Shown here: in pieces, positions 16,249 through 24,013 of the stretch
Numbering within the stretch: the first letter of the stretch is position 1
How the letters are laid out: each line of letters begins with the position of its first letter
Position numbers and translations under genes: made by a program
Assembly (NCBI GenBank): GCA_011049715.1
Contig: DRHF01000086.1
Coordinates: 1 to 38,718 of the forward strand
Length of the DNA stretch: 38,718 nt
Direction of reading: 5' to 3'
From: Desulfobacterales bacterium
GTDB lineage: Bacteria; Desulfobacterota; Desulfobacteria; Desulfobacterales; UBA2156
Notes under the pieces: generated by a model
The model's database searches: none
Told to the model about the DNA's origin: nothing
What the model saw: only the letters and a program-made list of their open reading frames with translations

Positions 16249-17379
16249 ATGACCAAAGTTCAGGTTGCTCAAATTAGTGTACCTGAAGGCTGGATTGACT
16301 TTGCGATCGGTCAGCCCCATGTAGACATCCTTCCTTTAGAGCAGATTACACAAGCAGCGGAGCATCGTTTTAAACAGGGCGACCGAAACATCCTGCAGTA
16401 CGGTATGCAGCAGGGCAGCGCCAATTTCAGGACAACATTATCCCAATTTCTGAGCAAGAAGTACAGCCTGGCTGTGGATCCGGATCATCTGTTAATTACC
16501 GCGGGGATCTCCCAGGCACTCGATCAAATATGCTCTCTTCACACCAAACCCGGCGATACGGTTATTGTTGAGGAGCCTTCATACTTTCTGGCCTTGCGCA
16601 TTTTTACCGATCATAAGTTGAAAATCGTTGGGACGCCCATCGATGAAAACGGATTGATCATGGAGGCTTTGGAAGAGCGGCTGGATAAACACAGGCCGAT
16701 TTTTGTATATTCCATACCCACCTTCCACAATCCGGCCGGTTTTACCCTTTCAGGCGCCCGGCGAGAAAAGCTGGTTCGTCTGAGTGAAAAATACGATTTT
16801 TTCATTGTTGCCGATGAAGTCTATCAGCTGCTGGCTTATACCGAGACACCGCCGTCCCCCATGGCCTACTACGATACATCAAAACGCGTTCTTTCATTGG
16901 GCTCTTTTTCTAAAATACTCGCTCCGGGCCTCCGCTTGGGATGGATACATGCCGACCCCTCCCTGCTGGAACCGTTTATCGTCTGCGGTCACCTCGATAG
17001 CGGCGGCGGACTGAATCCTTTTGTTTCAAGTATAGTGAACAGTGTGATCGAGCTTGGGATGCAGGAAGAATATCTGAATTTTTTAAAGACAACTTACCGC
17101 GAACGTGTGGTTGCCATGTGTGGGGCGCTTCGCAAGCACATACCCGCCCTTACATTCACGGATCCTGGGGGCGGTTACTTTATTTGGTCTTATTTGTCGG
17201 ATGGAACGGATGTTGAAGGTATGCTTGTAAAGGCCAAAAAACACCGGGTCGGTTTCCAACCCGGTATTAAGTTTTCAAGTATGCACGGCCTGCGTAATTA
17301 TCTGCGGCTGAGTTTTGCCTTTTATGGGGTTGAGGATCTGCTGAAAGGGGTGGAGCGTCTATCCCGGGTGTTTACCTAG
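16249..17379 (+). CDS. PLP-dependent class I/II aminotransferase (2-aminoadipate transaminase-like)
   Basis: A fold-type I aminotransferase of 376 aa. The PLP lysine is Lys222 in SLGSFSKILAPGLRLGW. The cofactor-ring Asp189 is in FFIVADEVYQ, and the HNPAGFT loop is present. Overall it resembles LysN/2-aminoadipate and aromatic transaminases without the MocR-type DNA-binding domain. ATG 16249 is preferred over 16228 because GGAGG (16240-16244) precedes it. The TAG stop at 17377-17379 is also the first three bases of MITE copy 2. Removing the element and one TA target copy would give five more residues (YLTPL) before TGA. The truncation is tiny and the enzyme is probably still functional. Substrate inferred only by similarity. 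Confidence 0.87.
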   Translation: MTKVQVAQISVPEGWIDFAIGQPHVDILPLEQITQAAEHRFKQGDRNILQYGMQQGSANFRTTLSQFLSKKYSLAVDPDHLLITAGISQALDQICSLHTKPGDTVIVEEPSYFLALRIFTDHKLKIVGTPIDENGLIMEALEERLDKHRPIFVYSIPTFHNPAGFTLSGARREKLVRLSEKYDFFIVADEVYQLLAYTETPPSPMAYYDTSKRVLSLGSFSKILAPGLRLGWIHADPSLLEPFIVCGHLDSGGGLNPFVSSIVNSVIELGMQEEYLNFLKTTYRERVVAMCGALRKHIPALTFTDPGGGYFIWSYLSDGTDVEGMLVKAKKHRVGFQPGIKFSSMHGLRNYLRLSFAFYGVEDLLKGVERLSRVFT

Positions 17380-17573
17380 TGTCCATCTATAAATGGCCCT
17401 TTTCCCCCTGTTCGGCGTTCTCCGCGGGTTTTCGGTTACGGCGTACAGCACGTACGCCTCACCGCAAACCCTTGTACGGCCCCCGCAAAAATTTGCGGGA
17501 TTTCGCCTCTGATTTTTATAAGATGTGCTCAACTTGCCCAGGACAAAAATTGCTCATTTCTGACTGGGCACTA
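17377..17573 (-). mobile_element. MITE-like element, copy 2, inverted relative to copy 1
   Basis: A 197-bp element bounded by TAGTGTCCATC (17377-17387) and GACTGGGCACTA (ending 17573). Read on the minus strand it matches copy 1 along most of its length. The central hairpin (17426-17471) has GGCGTAC/GTACGCC around AGCAC, with outer GGGTTT/AAACCC arms. Where the copies differ, several changes keep pairing (T-A here, T-G in copy 1). It carries about 50 bp absent from copy 1, including the 8-bp perfect stem CCCGCAAAAATTTGCGGG (17482-17499). It sits at the 3' end of the aminotransferase and provides its stop codon. Confidence 0.75.
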
Positions 17574-17624
17574 CCTAACACCTTTATGAAACCGGCAAAT
17601 TTTTCAATTTCGACATCAGGTTCA

Positions 17625-18470
17625 CTAACCGGCCAAACGATAAAAGATAGCCGATCCGATCGCCCACATCAGAACCGTTATCGTTAAAACCATACAACCG
17701 CCGGCCAGGATTTTGTGAAAGAGGTTTTCCGGTTTCCGCTCGTGGTATCCAAGGAGAAACCCGAGGATCACGCCGGCCGCAAGGCCGCCGCCATGCCCCC
17801 AGTTATTGATCCCCGGAACGATAAAACCAAAGATAAATATACCGATCGTCCAGGCGCCGATCTGACGGTAAATGGTCTGTCCATATGTTCCACCCCGGCT
17901 TTTACCAAAGTAAAGGGTTGCACCGATCAAACTGGTCAATGCGGCTGAAGCGCCGATGGTAAAAACCACACCCGCCAGATAAGAAACAAAAAAGCCGATC
18001 GCACCCCCAAGGGTATAAATCACAAACATTCGATAAACACCATATTCCTGAACCACCAGAGGCGCAATCTGTTTGAAGGCAAACATATTGAAGAAAATAT
18101 GTAATATGTTGCCGTGAAGATAGTTGGCCGATATAAGGGTCCACCACCTGTTCAAAGCATCAATCGGGATGGTCCCGGTTGCACCCAACAGTAAAAGACT
18201 TTTATTTTCAGGGGATAAAAACGCCATGGGGTTAAACGTAAAGCGGGGCAGCATCGGATTGAACAAAAGGGAAATAACATAAAAGCCGATGTTTAAATAG
18301 AGGATTGTTTTGATGATCTGGTTCGGATCGTTAAATCCCCGGGTCCAAACATTGTTCTTCAGCCGTGATCCCGGACGGGCGATGCCGCAGTATGGGCAAC
18401 GGGACTCATCTTTGCCTATCAATTTCCGGCAATTCGGACATAGGATCGCCACTTTTTTTTGATCAACCAT
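17625..18470 (-). CDS. Rhomboid-family intramembrane serine protease with N-terminal zinc ribbon
   Basis: A 281-aa protein. Residues 11-28 form a zinc ribbon (CPNC and CPYC). About six membrane helices then hold the rhomboid features: WWTLISANYLHGNILHIFFNMF in the second helix, the nucleophile Ser175 in IGASAALTSLIGA, and His226 in NNWGHGGGLAAG. The usual GxSG motif is GASA here, an Ala replacing the second Gly, so activity is likely but not assured. I start at ATG 18470, with AAGGA 9 nt upstream, rather than 18509. Transcription diverges from the coiled-coil gene and converges on the MITE-trimmed aminotransferase. Confidence 0.88.
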   Translation of the reverse strand: MVDQKKVAILCPNCRKLIGKDESRCPYCGIARPGSRLKNNVWTRGFNDPNQIIKTILYLNIGFYVISLLFNPMLPRFTFNPMAFLSPENKSLLLLGATGTIPIDALNRWWTLISANYLHGNILHIFFNMFAFKQIAPLVVQEYGVYRMFVIYTLGGAIGFFVSYLAGVVFTIGASAALTSLIGATLYFGKSRGGTYGQTIYRQIGAWTIGIFIFGFIVPGINNWGHGGGLAAGVILGFLLGYHERKPENLFHKILAGGCMVLTITVLMWAIGSAIFYRLAG

Positions 18471-18630
18471 GGTTTTCATCCTTAAAATCGATATGGAACA
18501 TCCCTTCACTGACCCAACCCAGATACCATTACAGTTTCATGTTGTAAAGAAAACCCTTCATATGTTAAAAAAAACGAAGATAGCGAAGACACGGCAATCC
18601 AAACTTACTCGAATATTTCAGAGGTTATAT

Positions 18631-19173
18631 ATGGCGGAAATCAAAAGCACATTAGACCTTGTAATGGAAAAAACAAGGCATCTTTCGTTCAGCGAACAGG
18701 AAAAACAGGAACAACATTTCTATGAATTCGCCAAGAGAATAAAGGGTCTGATACAGCAGTATCAGGACCAAAAATTGAGGGTAGAAAACCTGAAGCTCGA
18801 ATTGAGCGCCTTGCAACAAACTTTCGGGTTGAAGTCGGAAGACATTATAAAAAGAGAAATCGTGGCCAGGCTTGACCTGGATCAGGATAACAGACCGCTT
18901 CTCACCATGCTGCCTGATCTTTGCAGATCAGATGTTACACCGCTTGAATCCATAACCAAAGAGTACAAAGAGGCTGTTTATCAGATCACTCAAGCGAGGA
19001 CAGCAAAAATAAAACAGCATCTGGCTGAAAAGTATTTTATTTCAGGCGAGGCTGTTGCTCCTAACCTTGAAAATGATGAAGCGGGGATAAAAGAAATCCA
19101 ACAGATGAGAGACAAATTTGACCGGCTTTTCACCCTAGAAAAATCGAGGCTGGCCGATTCGGTGGAAACTTAA
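18631..19173 (+). CDS. Conserved hypothetical coiled-coil protein
   Basis: A 180-aa, highly charged, predicted helical protein (MAEIKSTLDLVMEKTRHLSF onward) with a probable coiled coil over roughly residues 20-75 (QDQKLRVENLKLELSALQQ). There is no signal peptide, membrane segment or known catalytic motif. The frame is open back to 18469, but ATG 18631 has AGAGG 7 nt upstream and starts where the sequence becomes protein-like. I do not recognise a named family. It is divergent from the rhomboid gene, and the 160 nt between the two starts would hold both promoters. Confidence 0.7.
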   Translation: MAEIKSTLDLVMEKTRHLSFSEQEKQEQHFYEFAKRIKGLIQQYQDQKLRVENLKLELSALQQTFGLKSEDIIKREIVARLDLDQDNRPLLTMLPDLCRSDVTPLESITKEYKEAVYQITQARTAKIKQHLAEKYFISGEAVAPNLENDEAGIKEIQQMRDKFDRLFTLEKSRLADSVET

Positions 19174-19207
19174 AACTCAAGTTTCACACCTTACATCTTA
19201 CCAAGAC

Positions 19208-19226
19208 TCCCCTTCGGCGTGGGGGA
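19208..19226. terminator. Weak hairpin between convergent genes
   Basis: TCCCC (19208-19212) pairs with GGGGA (19222-19226). A short T run follows only after several bases (ACTTTT). It lies between the coiled-coil gene and the convergent hydrolase gene, where a terminator is expected, but the stem is short. Confidence 0.25.
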
Positions 19227-19246
19227 ATAAACTTTTCGCGAAATCA

Positions 19247-19912
19247 TCAAACATATGAAAAATAGAACTGCTCCAAATGATCAAAATTGGCCCGCACCTC
19301 TTTTGCACCGGAAACCATGTCACCGTGACCCGGTAACAACCACTCGATTTCCAGCCCTTTCAGCCTTTTAATACTCTCTTTGAGCAGTGAGCCGTCTCCA
19401 CCCGGAAGGTCGGTGCGCCCGACGCCGTCTTTAAAGATGAGATCACCGGTAAACAGAACCTTTTTGTCCGGCCAATAGAGCGAGACCGAACCCGGAGAAT
19501 GGCCCGGTGTATGAAAGACCTTCAAATTCAGGCCGTTTATGGAAAAATCACCCTCTTTGATAAAAAAATCGGGCTTGAATTTATCCACATCGATCCGGGA
19601 AGCGCCACAGATTAGATTTTCCATGGATTTAACCAGTTCCCAATCCTTCTCATGCATGGCAAATTGGAATGCGGTTTCCTCAAACACCTGGACACCTTCG
19701 ATATGGTCCGGGTGGGCATGGGTACAGATGATCACGCCAATATCGCCAAGATCCCTTCCCAATCCCTCGAGTCCCTGCTGAACGTGCTGAAAAAGATGGA
19801 CATGCCCGGGATCGATAAGAACAGGTGTTTTGCCATCAATCAGGTAGGTATTGGCATTATTCTCAGTCATGGATTCCCAGATAAACCCGTGAAGATTATT
19901 CAATATCTTCAT
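19247..19912 (-). CDS. Metallo-beta-lactamase-fold hydrolase (glyoxalase II-like)
   Basis: A 221-aa soluble protein with the binuclear zinc motif THAHPDH (residues 64-70), further ligands in HTPGHSPGSV and FTGDLIF, and the terminal LLPGHGD. Size and motif order match small glyoxalase II/persulfide-dioxygenase-like hydrolases (COG0491). The true substrate cannot be read from the sequence. It is the last gene of a four-gene minus-strand run, 49 nt after the ABC permease, so it may be co-transcribed, though the gap leaves room for its own promoter. Confidence 0.87.
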   Translation of the reverse strand: MKILNNLHGFIWESMTENNANTYLIDGKTPVLIDPGHVHLFQHVQQGLEGLGRDLGDIGVIICTHAHPDHIEGVQVFEETAFQFAMHEKDWELVKSMENLICGASRIDVDKFKPDFFIKEGDFSINGLNLKVFHTPGHSPGSVSLYWPDKKVLFTGDLIFKDGVGRTDLPGGDGSLLKESIKRLKGLEIEWLLPGHGDMVSGAKEVRANFDHLEQFYFSYV

Positions 19913-19961
19913 AAAACCTTCCTTTCTTCATCACTTGTAACCCCCTAGTTCATCTATTTAT

Positions 19962-21653
19962 CTAAATCAAGTGCGAGGACAATCTTCTCTCCCCAAATTT
20001 CATCGGAATTATTACCGCCAACATGCTCAGGATAAAAGCCACAGTGAACGATCCGATAATCCAGACCCGCTCCAGAAGGGAGAGGGCACGTCCATGGATA
20101 TCTGCCATAAACAGATTGTAAACCGGGCCTGCCTCAAGGAGAATAACGGCAGCGATGAACACCGCGCTGAGCATCATAAAGACAAGCCCACCAAAACCGG
20201 TGACGGCCTGGCTCGGATTTTCGGATTTAAAATCCGGGTATGCGGCGCCAAGACCGACCCCCATGGAAACCACTCCAGGGACTATAAAGAAAAGCGTGAC
20301 GACAGAGAGCATCATCATGAAAGGCGAGACCTTAAGGAGTATATTGGTCCCGATGATCAGGATTTCCGAGAGAACCAGCAATGGAAAAAAATAGATAAAA
20401 AACTTGACCTTGAGATATGTTTTCAGTTTTATCGGTGCCGATCGCACCAGCCAGAATGCCTCCCTTTCAATACTAACCCCCGGATAGGCAAAACGGGCAG
20501 TGACTGCGATAAGGACAAAAGAAACCAGGCCCATGTTCAGAAATGATAAAAGATTCTGAAGGTAAACGGTTTTGATCGGAGACTTTTCAAGGGGAAGGAC
20601 CCTGAAATTATATACATATATAAGAACAAGCGCTCCTATCAGAAAAATCTGGGACCACTGCGTCGAATCCCTAAAAAAAGTTTTGATTTCCTTTACTGCA
20701 AAGGCCCTAACCGGGCCGGATAAATAAGACCCCAAAGGAAGGTGATCCAAAATCCGCAGCTTAAAAAGTCTTCCCTGTGCGGTTTGAACCCTCGAAAGAC
20801 CGCGGAAATAAATACGATCGGCCATCAGGATAAGAGCAAAAATCACGGTAATTGCACCGCTCCAGGCAAGACCATTATGAAAGAGTACATCTGCAAAAGA
20901 ATCCGAAAGCATGGCCCTCATACTATCAAACGCCCATGTACTGGGAAGATACGGTAATGCCGGCGCTTTTAAGGCCTTGAGATAAACCAGGATAGTTACA
21001 AAAGCCTCGGGATCTACCAAACGCTCCGGCCTCAATAAGCGAACTGCAATATAAACGATTATAAAAAAAGATAGGCCAAGAAAGATAAATAAGCCCCGAA
21101 TTCGGCTGGCAGGAAGAATCATAACCGCAAGCATGATCAAAAGGGCGCTGATCCCCGAGGCGATCATGGCCAGTGGAAAAAGGGTCAAGACCATATTGAT
21201 ATAATAAAATAACCCGCTTTGATAGACAATGCCGTATGAAATAAAAACAGGAAAAGTGTATAACATAACCATCCAGGAGCTGTCGATGGTGCTCTCGATC
21301 CATCGGGCGATAAAAATTTTGTAACCTGACACCGGTAGAGAATGGACCAGGGGTAGATCCTTACTCAGATACAATTTCGAGAGTGTGGTGAGGATACTAC
21401 TGAAAATGAGAAGTGAAAAAACAATAATAAGCATCATGGAAAGCAGTTTAAACCCAATCAAATCACCGATTTCTTCTATCCCTTTAAAATATTTAAGAAC
21501 TCGCAAAGAGATGACAAAAATACCACCCCAGAAAAGTGCGCCGATTCCTCCCAAAAAAACATGCTTTAAAACCTTGGCTTTTTCTCTTTTAGAAAATATC
21601 CGGCTGCGAAAAGACCAGACCCTGGGTTTCAATAAAGTGATAACATCATTCAT
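19962..21653 (-). CDS. ABC-2-type transporter permease
   Basis: A 563-aa integral membrane protein with about 12-14 hydrophobic segments, no ATPase motif and no signal peptide. Its companion ATPase gene ends 9 nt before it. The large permease with broadly spaced helices resembles the putative ABC exporter group with 500-570-aa permeases. Cargo is unknown. It lies in a run transglutaminase-like protein, ATPase, permease, hydrolase, so it might export or support maturation of a cell-surface product; that is inference. No frame damage is seen. Confidence 0.82.
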   Translation of the reverse strand: MNDVITLLKPRVWSFRSRIFSKREKAKVLKHVFLGGIGALFWGGIFVISLRVLKYFKGIEEIGDLIGFKLLSMMLIIVFSLLIFSSILTTLSKLYLSKDLPLVHSLPVSGYKIFIARWIESTIDSSWMVMLYTFPVFISYGIVYQSGLFYYINMVLTLFPLAMIASGISALLIMLAVMILPASRIRGLFIFLGLSFFIIVYIAVRLLRPERLVDPEAFVTILVYLKALKAPALPYLPSTWAFDSMRAMLSDSFADVLFHNGLAWSGAITVIFALILMADRIYFRGLSRVQTAQGRLFKLRILDHLPLGSYLSGPVRAFAVKEIKTFFRDSTQWSQIFLIGALVLIYVYNFRVLPLEKSPIKTVYLQNLLSFLNMGLVSFVLIAVTARFAYPGVSIEREAFWLVRSAPIKLKTYLKVKFFIYFFPLLVLSEILIIGTNILLKVSPFMMMLSVVTLFFIVPGVVSMGVGLGAAYPDFKSENPSQAVTGFGGLVFMMLSAVFIAAVILLEAGPVYNLFMADIHGRALSLLERVWIIGSFTVAFILSMLAVIIPMKFGERRLSSHLI

Positions 21654-21662
21654 TTTTCTATT

Positions 21663-22397
21663 TTAAGCTCTTCCATTTTCCTGCGTCAACCTCATGAACA
21701 CCTGCTCAAGGCCGGCATCCATCACATCGGCATGCTGCCTTAAATCTTCAATGGTTCCGGTAACGATAAGGCTTCCCTTGTTAATGATGCCGATACGGTC
21801 ACACACATCTTCAGCAACGTTCAGGCTGTGGGTGGACATAAAGATTGTGACCCCCTCGGATGCTAGATTCCTAAAGAGTTCCTTCACCAGCTTTATAGCC
21901 GCGGGATCAAGTCCGACCATCGGTTCATCGACGATGATCACTTCCGGATCGTGTAAAAGGGCTGCTGCCATGATCAGGCGCTGTTTCATTCCATGGGAAT
22001 ACGCTTCAATCAGTTCGTTCGACCAATCGCTGAGGGAGAACATATCCAACTTGTCTTGGGCCTTTTGAATAAAGGCCTCATTATTCATTTCATAAAGATC
22101 TGCGATGAAATTTAAAAACTCCATACCAGTGAGCTTTTCGTAAAGATAAGGTTGGTCCGGTATAAAGCCGATTTTGCTTTTTGCCCTTTCAGGTTCTGTT
22201 TTCATATTGACACCACAGATCAAAATCACGCCCGAGCTCGGTTCTATAATCCCCCCCATCATCTTGATCGTTGTGGTTTTTCCTGCGCCATTGGGACCGA
22301 TAAACCCGAATATTTCACCTGTCTGAATATTGAGGGTCAGGTCATTAACCGCAACGGTTTTTGAAAAATTTTTTGAGAGGTGCTGTAGTTCAATCAT
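21663..22397 (-). CDS. ABC transporter ATP-binding protein
   Basis: A 244-aa nucleotide-binding subunit. Walker A is GPNGAGKTT (residues about 34-42). The signature loop is YSHGMKQR instead of LSGGQQR, typical of ABC-2 exporters. Walker B is VIIVDEPMVGLDP, with a switch His in MSTHS. It lies 21 nt after the transglutaminase-like gene and 9 nt before the permease, so it is clearly operonic with both. Confidence 0.93.
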   Translation of the reverse strand: MIELQHLSKNFSKTVAVNDLTLNIQTGEIFGFIGPNGAGKTTTIKMMGGIIEPSSGVILICGVNMKTEPERAKSKIGFIPDQPYLYEKLTGMEFLNFIADLYEMNNEAFIQKAQDKLDMFSLSDWSNELIEAYSHGMKQRLIMAAALLHDPEVIIVDEPMVGLDPAAIKLVKELFRNLASEGVTIFMSTHSLNVAEDVCDRIGIINKGSLIVTGTIEDLRQHADVMDAGLEQVFMRLTQENGRA

Positions 22398-22418
22398 CCT
22401 ATATACCTAATTATTTGT

Positions 22419-23972
22419 TTATCCCGTAGATTCTGAAGATCGCATTGGGACGAGATTTTTTTTTATTCCCGGCCTGTCCGGTTTTGGCTCAATAACGGTC
22501 AACTTCACTTTTCCGACAACGCCGATCAAATCGAGTTGATTTTCCGAAATCCCACCTGAAAACCGGATATGGGTGATGTCGGCCGGAATTTGGCCAAAGA
22601 GTGAATCGGCTGTTACCCACTTGCCGACATACAAAAGATTCCATGCATGGTAATAAAACCGGCCGTTTAAATAGACCAACCCGGCCTCTATTCTGGCAGG
22701 TATGCCTGCCGCCCGAGATAGCGCAGCCAAAAGTATGGCATGTTCATTGCAGTCCCCTATCCGGTTTTCAAGTGTTGATAAAGCATCCGGAACAGAAAGG
22801 ACCGGACGTTTTTCAATATTTTTATATACCCAAAAAAGAATTTTTTTTGCCTTTTCTAACGGTAAGTCAGCTTCGGATACAATTTTTTTGGCCAGGCCTC
22901 GGATTTTTTCATGATCAGACTGAATAAAAAGGGTAGGCTGTAAAAATCTGTTTTCAATATTTTTGGAGGTCTCTGTGCGCTCTGAAGATGTAAGTTCGAC
23001 TTTCAAATCCGCCAAACCCTCTTTTTCAATGGTCAAGACTTGGCCCTCTAAACGCTGTCTTCCGCCGTCAAGATCCAAACGGTCGAATGAAATGCCCTCT
23101 ATTTTAACTTTCAAATGTTTAAGATCTTCCGGATGCTCAATGATGACATTGGATGGAACGGAAACCACCTCTGTCAAGTCCTGGCTCGCTTTTATCGGAA
23201 GGCCGAAGAGCGCATCGTGTCGGCTTGTTTTGTCAAGACGAATTCCCAAAAGACCTTCTTCTTTCAGGATCTCTCCATCTTCTGATATCCAGGCCTTTTG
23301 CGTTGTCCCTTTAAAGGTCAGCAGCACCTTGGTTGAAGCCTTCTTCCTCCCCATGTTCAGGACATCCTCTTTACCGGCGACCCGGACAACCACGGGCGCC
23401 TGTCCCATTGTTGCCGGATCAAAAACATTAAAAGTTCGTGTTTCTCCGGGGCTAAGACCTTCAGCGATAAGCGCATCAGCTATTCCGGCCGCAAGGTATG
23501 GTTTTTCTTTGACCTTGATATCGTATTTCCGGCTGGACCCTGAACTTTGGGTTTGTATGGAAAGTATATTCTGAAAAAAGGTTCCTGTTACCGCAAACTC
23601 GAACCGGCCTGAGCTGATTTCAAAATCAAAAGAAGAAATGGATAAATCCGGATGAAGATCTGCCTTCGTTTTGAGATTCAAGTCCTGTACCATCCCCATG
23701 GTATTGAGGCGCATATAGAGGATTTCCGTAAGACGATATCCTTTGGATGTTTGTGAAATCGTCGAATGGGAATATCCTATTTTTCGGTCCTTATGGGAAA
23801 TGTTCATCCAGGTGTCCCGCTCCGAGAGGGAGATAACGGATGAAAAAGAGGCAGTTTGAGGGGTGGGGAGCAATTTCCCGAACAGGTTGATACGAATCGA
23901 TAAAAGCACCGTAAACACTAGTGCGAAGGCCACACCCGCCCGCCAGAAAAATTTCATTTTGTTATCGGACAT
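22419..23972 (-). CDS. Membrane-anchored transglutaminase-like cysteine hydrolase
   Basis: A 517-aa protein with an N-terminal hydrophobic signal-anchor (about residues 9-30) and a long beta-rich extracytoplasmic region. A C-terminal transglutaminase-core domain carries a plausible triad: Cys408 in RIGDCNEHA, His442 in YYHAWN, Asp456 in VTADSLFG. Bacterial members are often peptidases or peptide cyclases outside the cytoplasm rather than true transglutaminases. It is first in the run with the ABC exporter and hydrolase. ALDH7 ends 41 nt upstream, so read-through from the metabolic genes is possible. Confidence 0.85.
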   Translation of the reverse strand: MSDNKMKFFWRAGVAFALVFTVLLSIRINLFGKLLPTPQTASFSSVISLSERDTWMNISHKDRKIGYSHSTISQTSKGYRLTEILYMRLNTMGMVQDLNLKTKADLHPDLSISSFDFEISSGRFEFAVTGTFFQNILSIQTQSSGSSRKYDIKVKEKPYLAAGIADALIAEGLSPGETRTFNVFDPATMGQAPVVVRVAGKEDVLNMGRKKASTKVLLTFKGTTQKAWISEDGEILKEEGLLGIRLDKTSRHDALFGLPIKASQDLTEVVSVPSNVIIEHPEDLKHLKVKIEGISFDRLDLDGGRQRLEGQVLTIEKEGLADLKVELTSSERTETSKNIENRFLQPTLFIQSDHEKIRGLAKKIVSEADLPLEKAKKILFWVYKNIEKRPVLSVPDALSTLENRIGDCNEHAILLAALSRAAGIPARIEAGLVYLNGRFYYHAWNLLYVGKWVTADSLFGQIPADITHIRFSGGISENQLDLIGVVGKVKLTVIEPKPDRPGIKKNLVPMRSSESTG

Positions 23973-24013
23973 TAAAACCTGTATTTGAGGCGCCCGGATT
24001 TAAGATGCGGTCG

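Noticed and set aside
11798..17573. CRISPR-like repeats
   Set aside because: The repeated sequences are two inverted MITE copies and short IS-associated motifs, without regular spacing or spacers; no cas genes are present.
19971..20546. 191-codon plus-strand frame inside the ABC permease gene
   Set aside because: Highly charged, low-complexity translation opposite a clear membrane protein; no ribosome site; shadow frame.
22963..23574. 203-codon plus-strand frame opposite the transglutaminase-like gene
   Set aside because: Serine-rich antisense translation with no motif; the opposite strand has a complete Cys-His-Asp domain protein.
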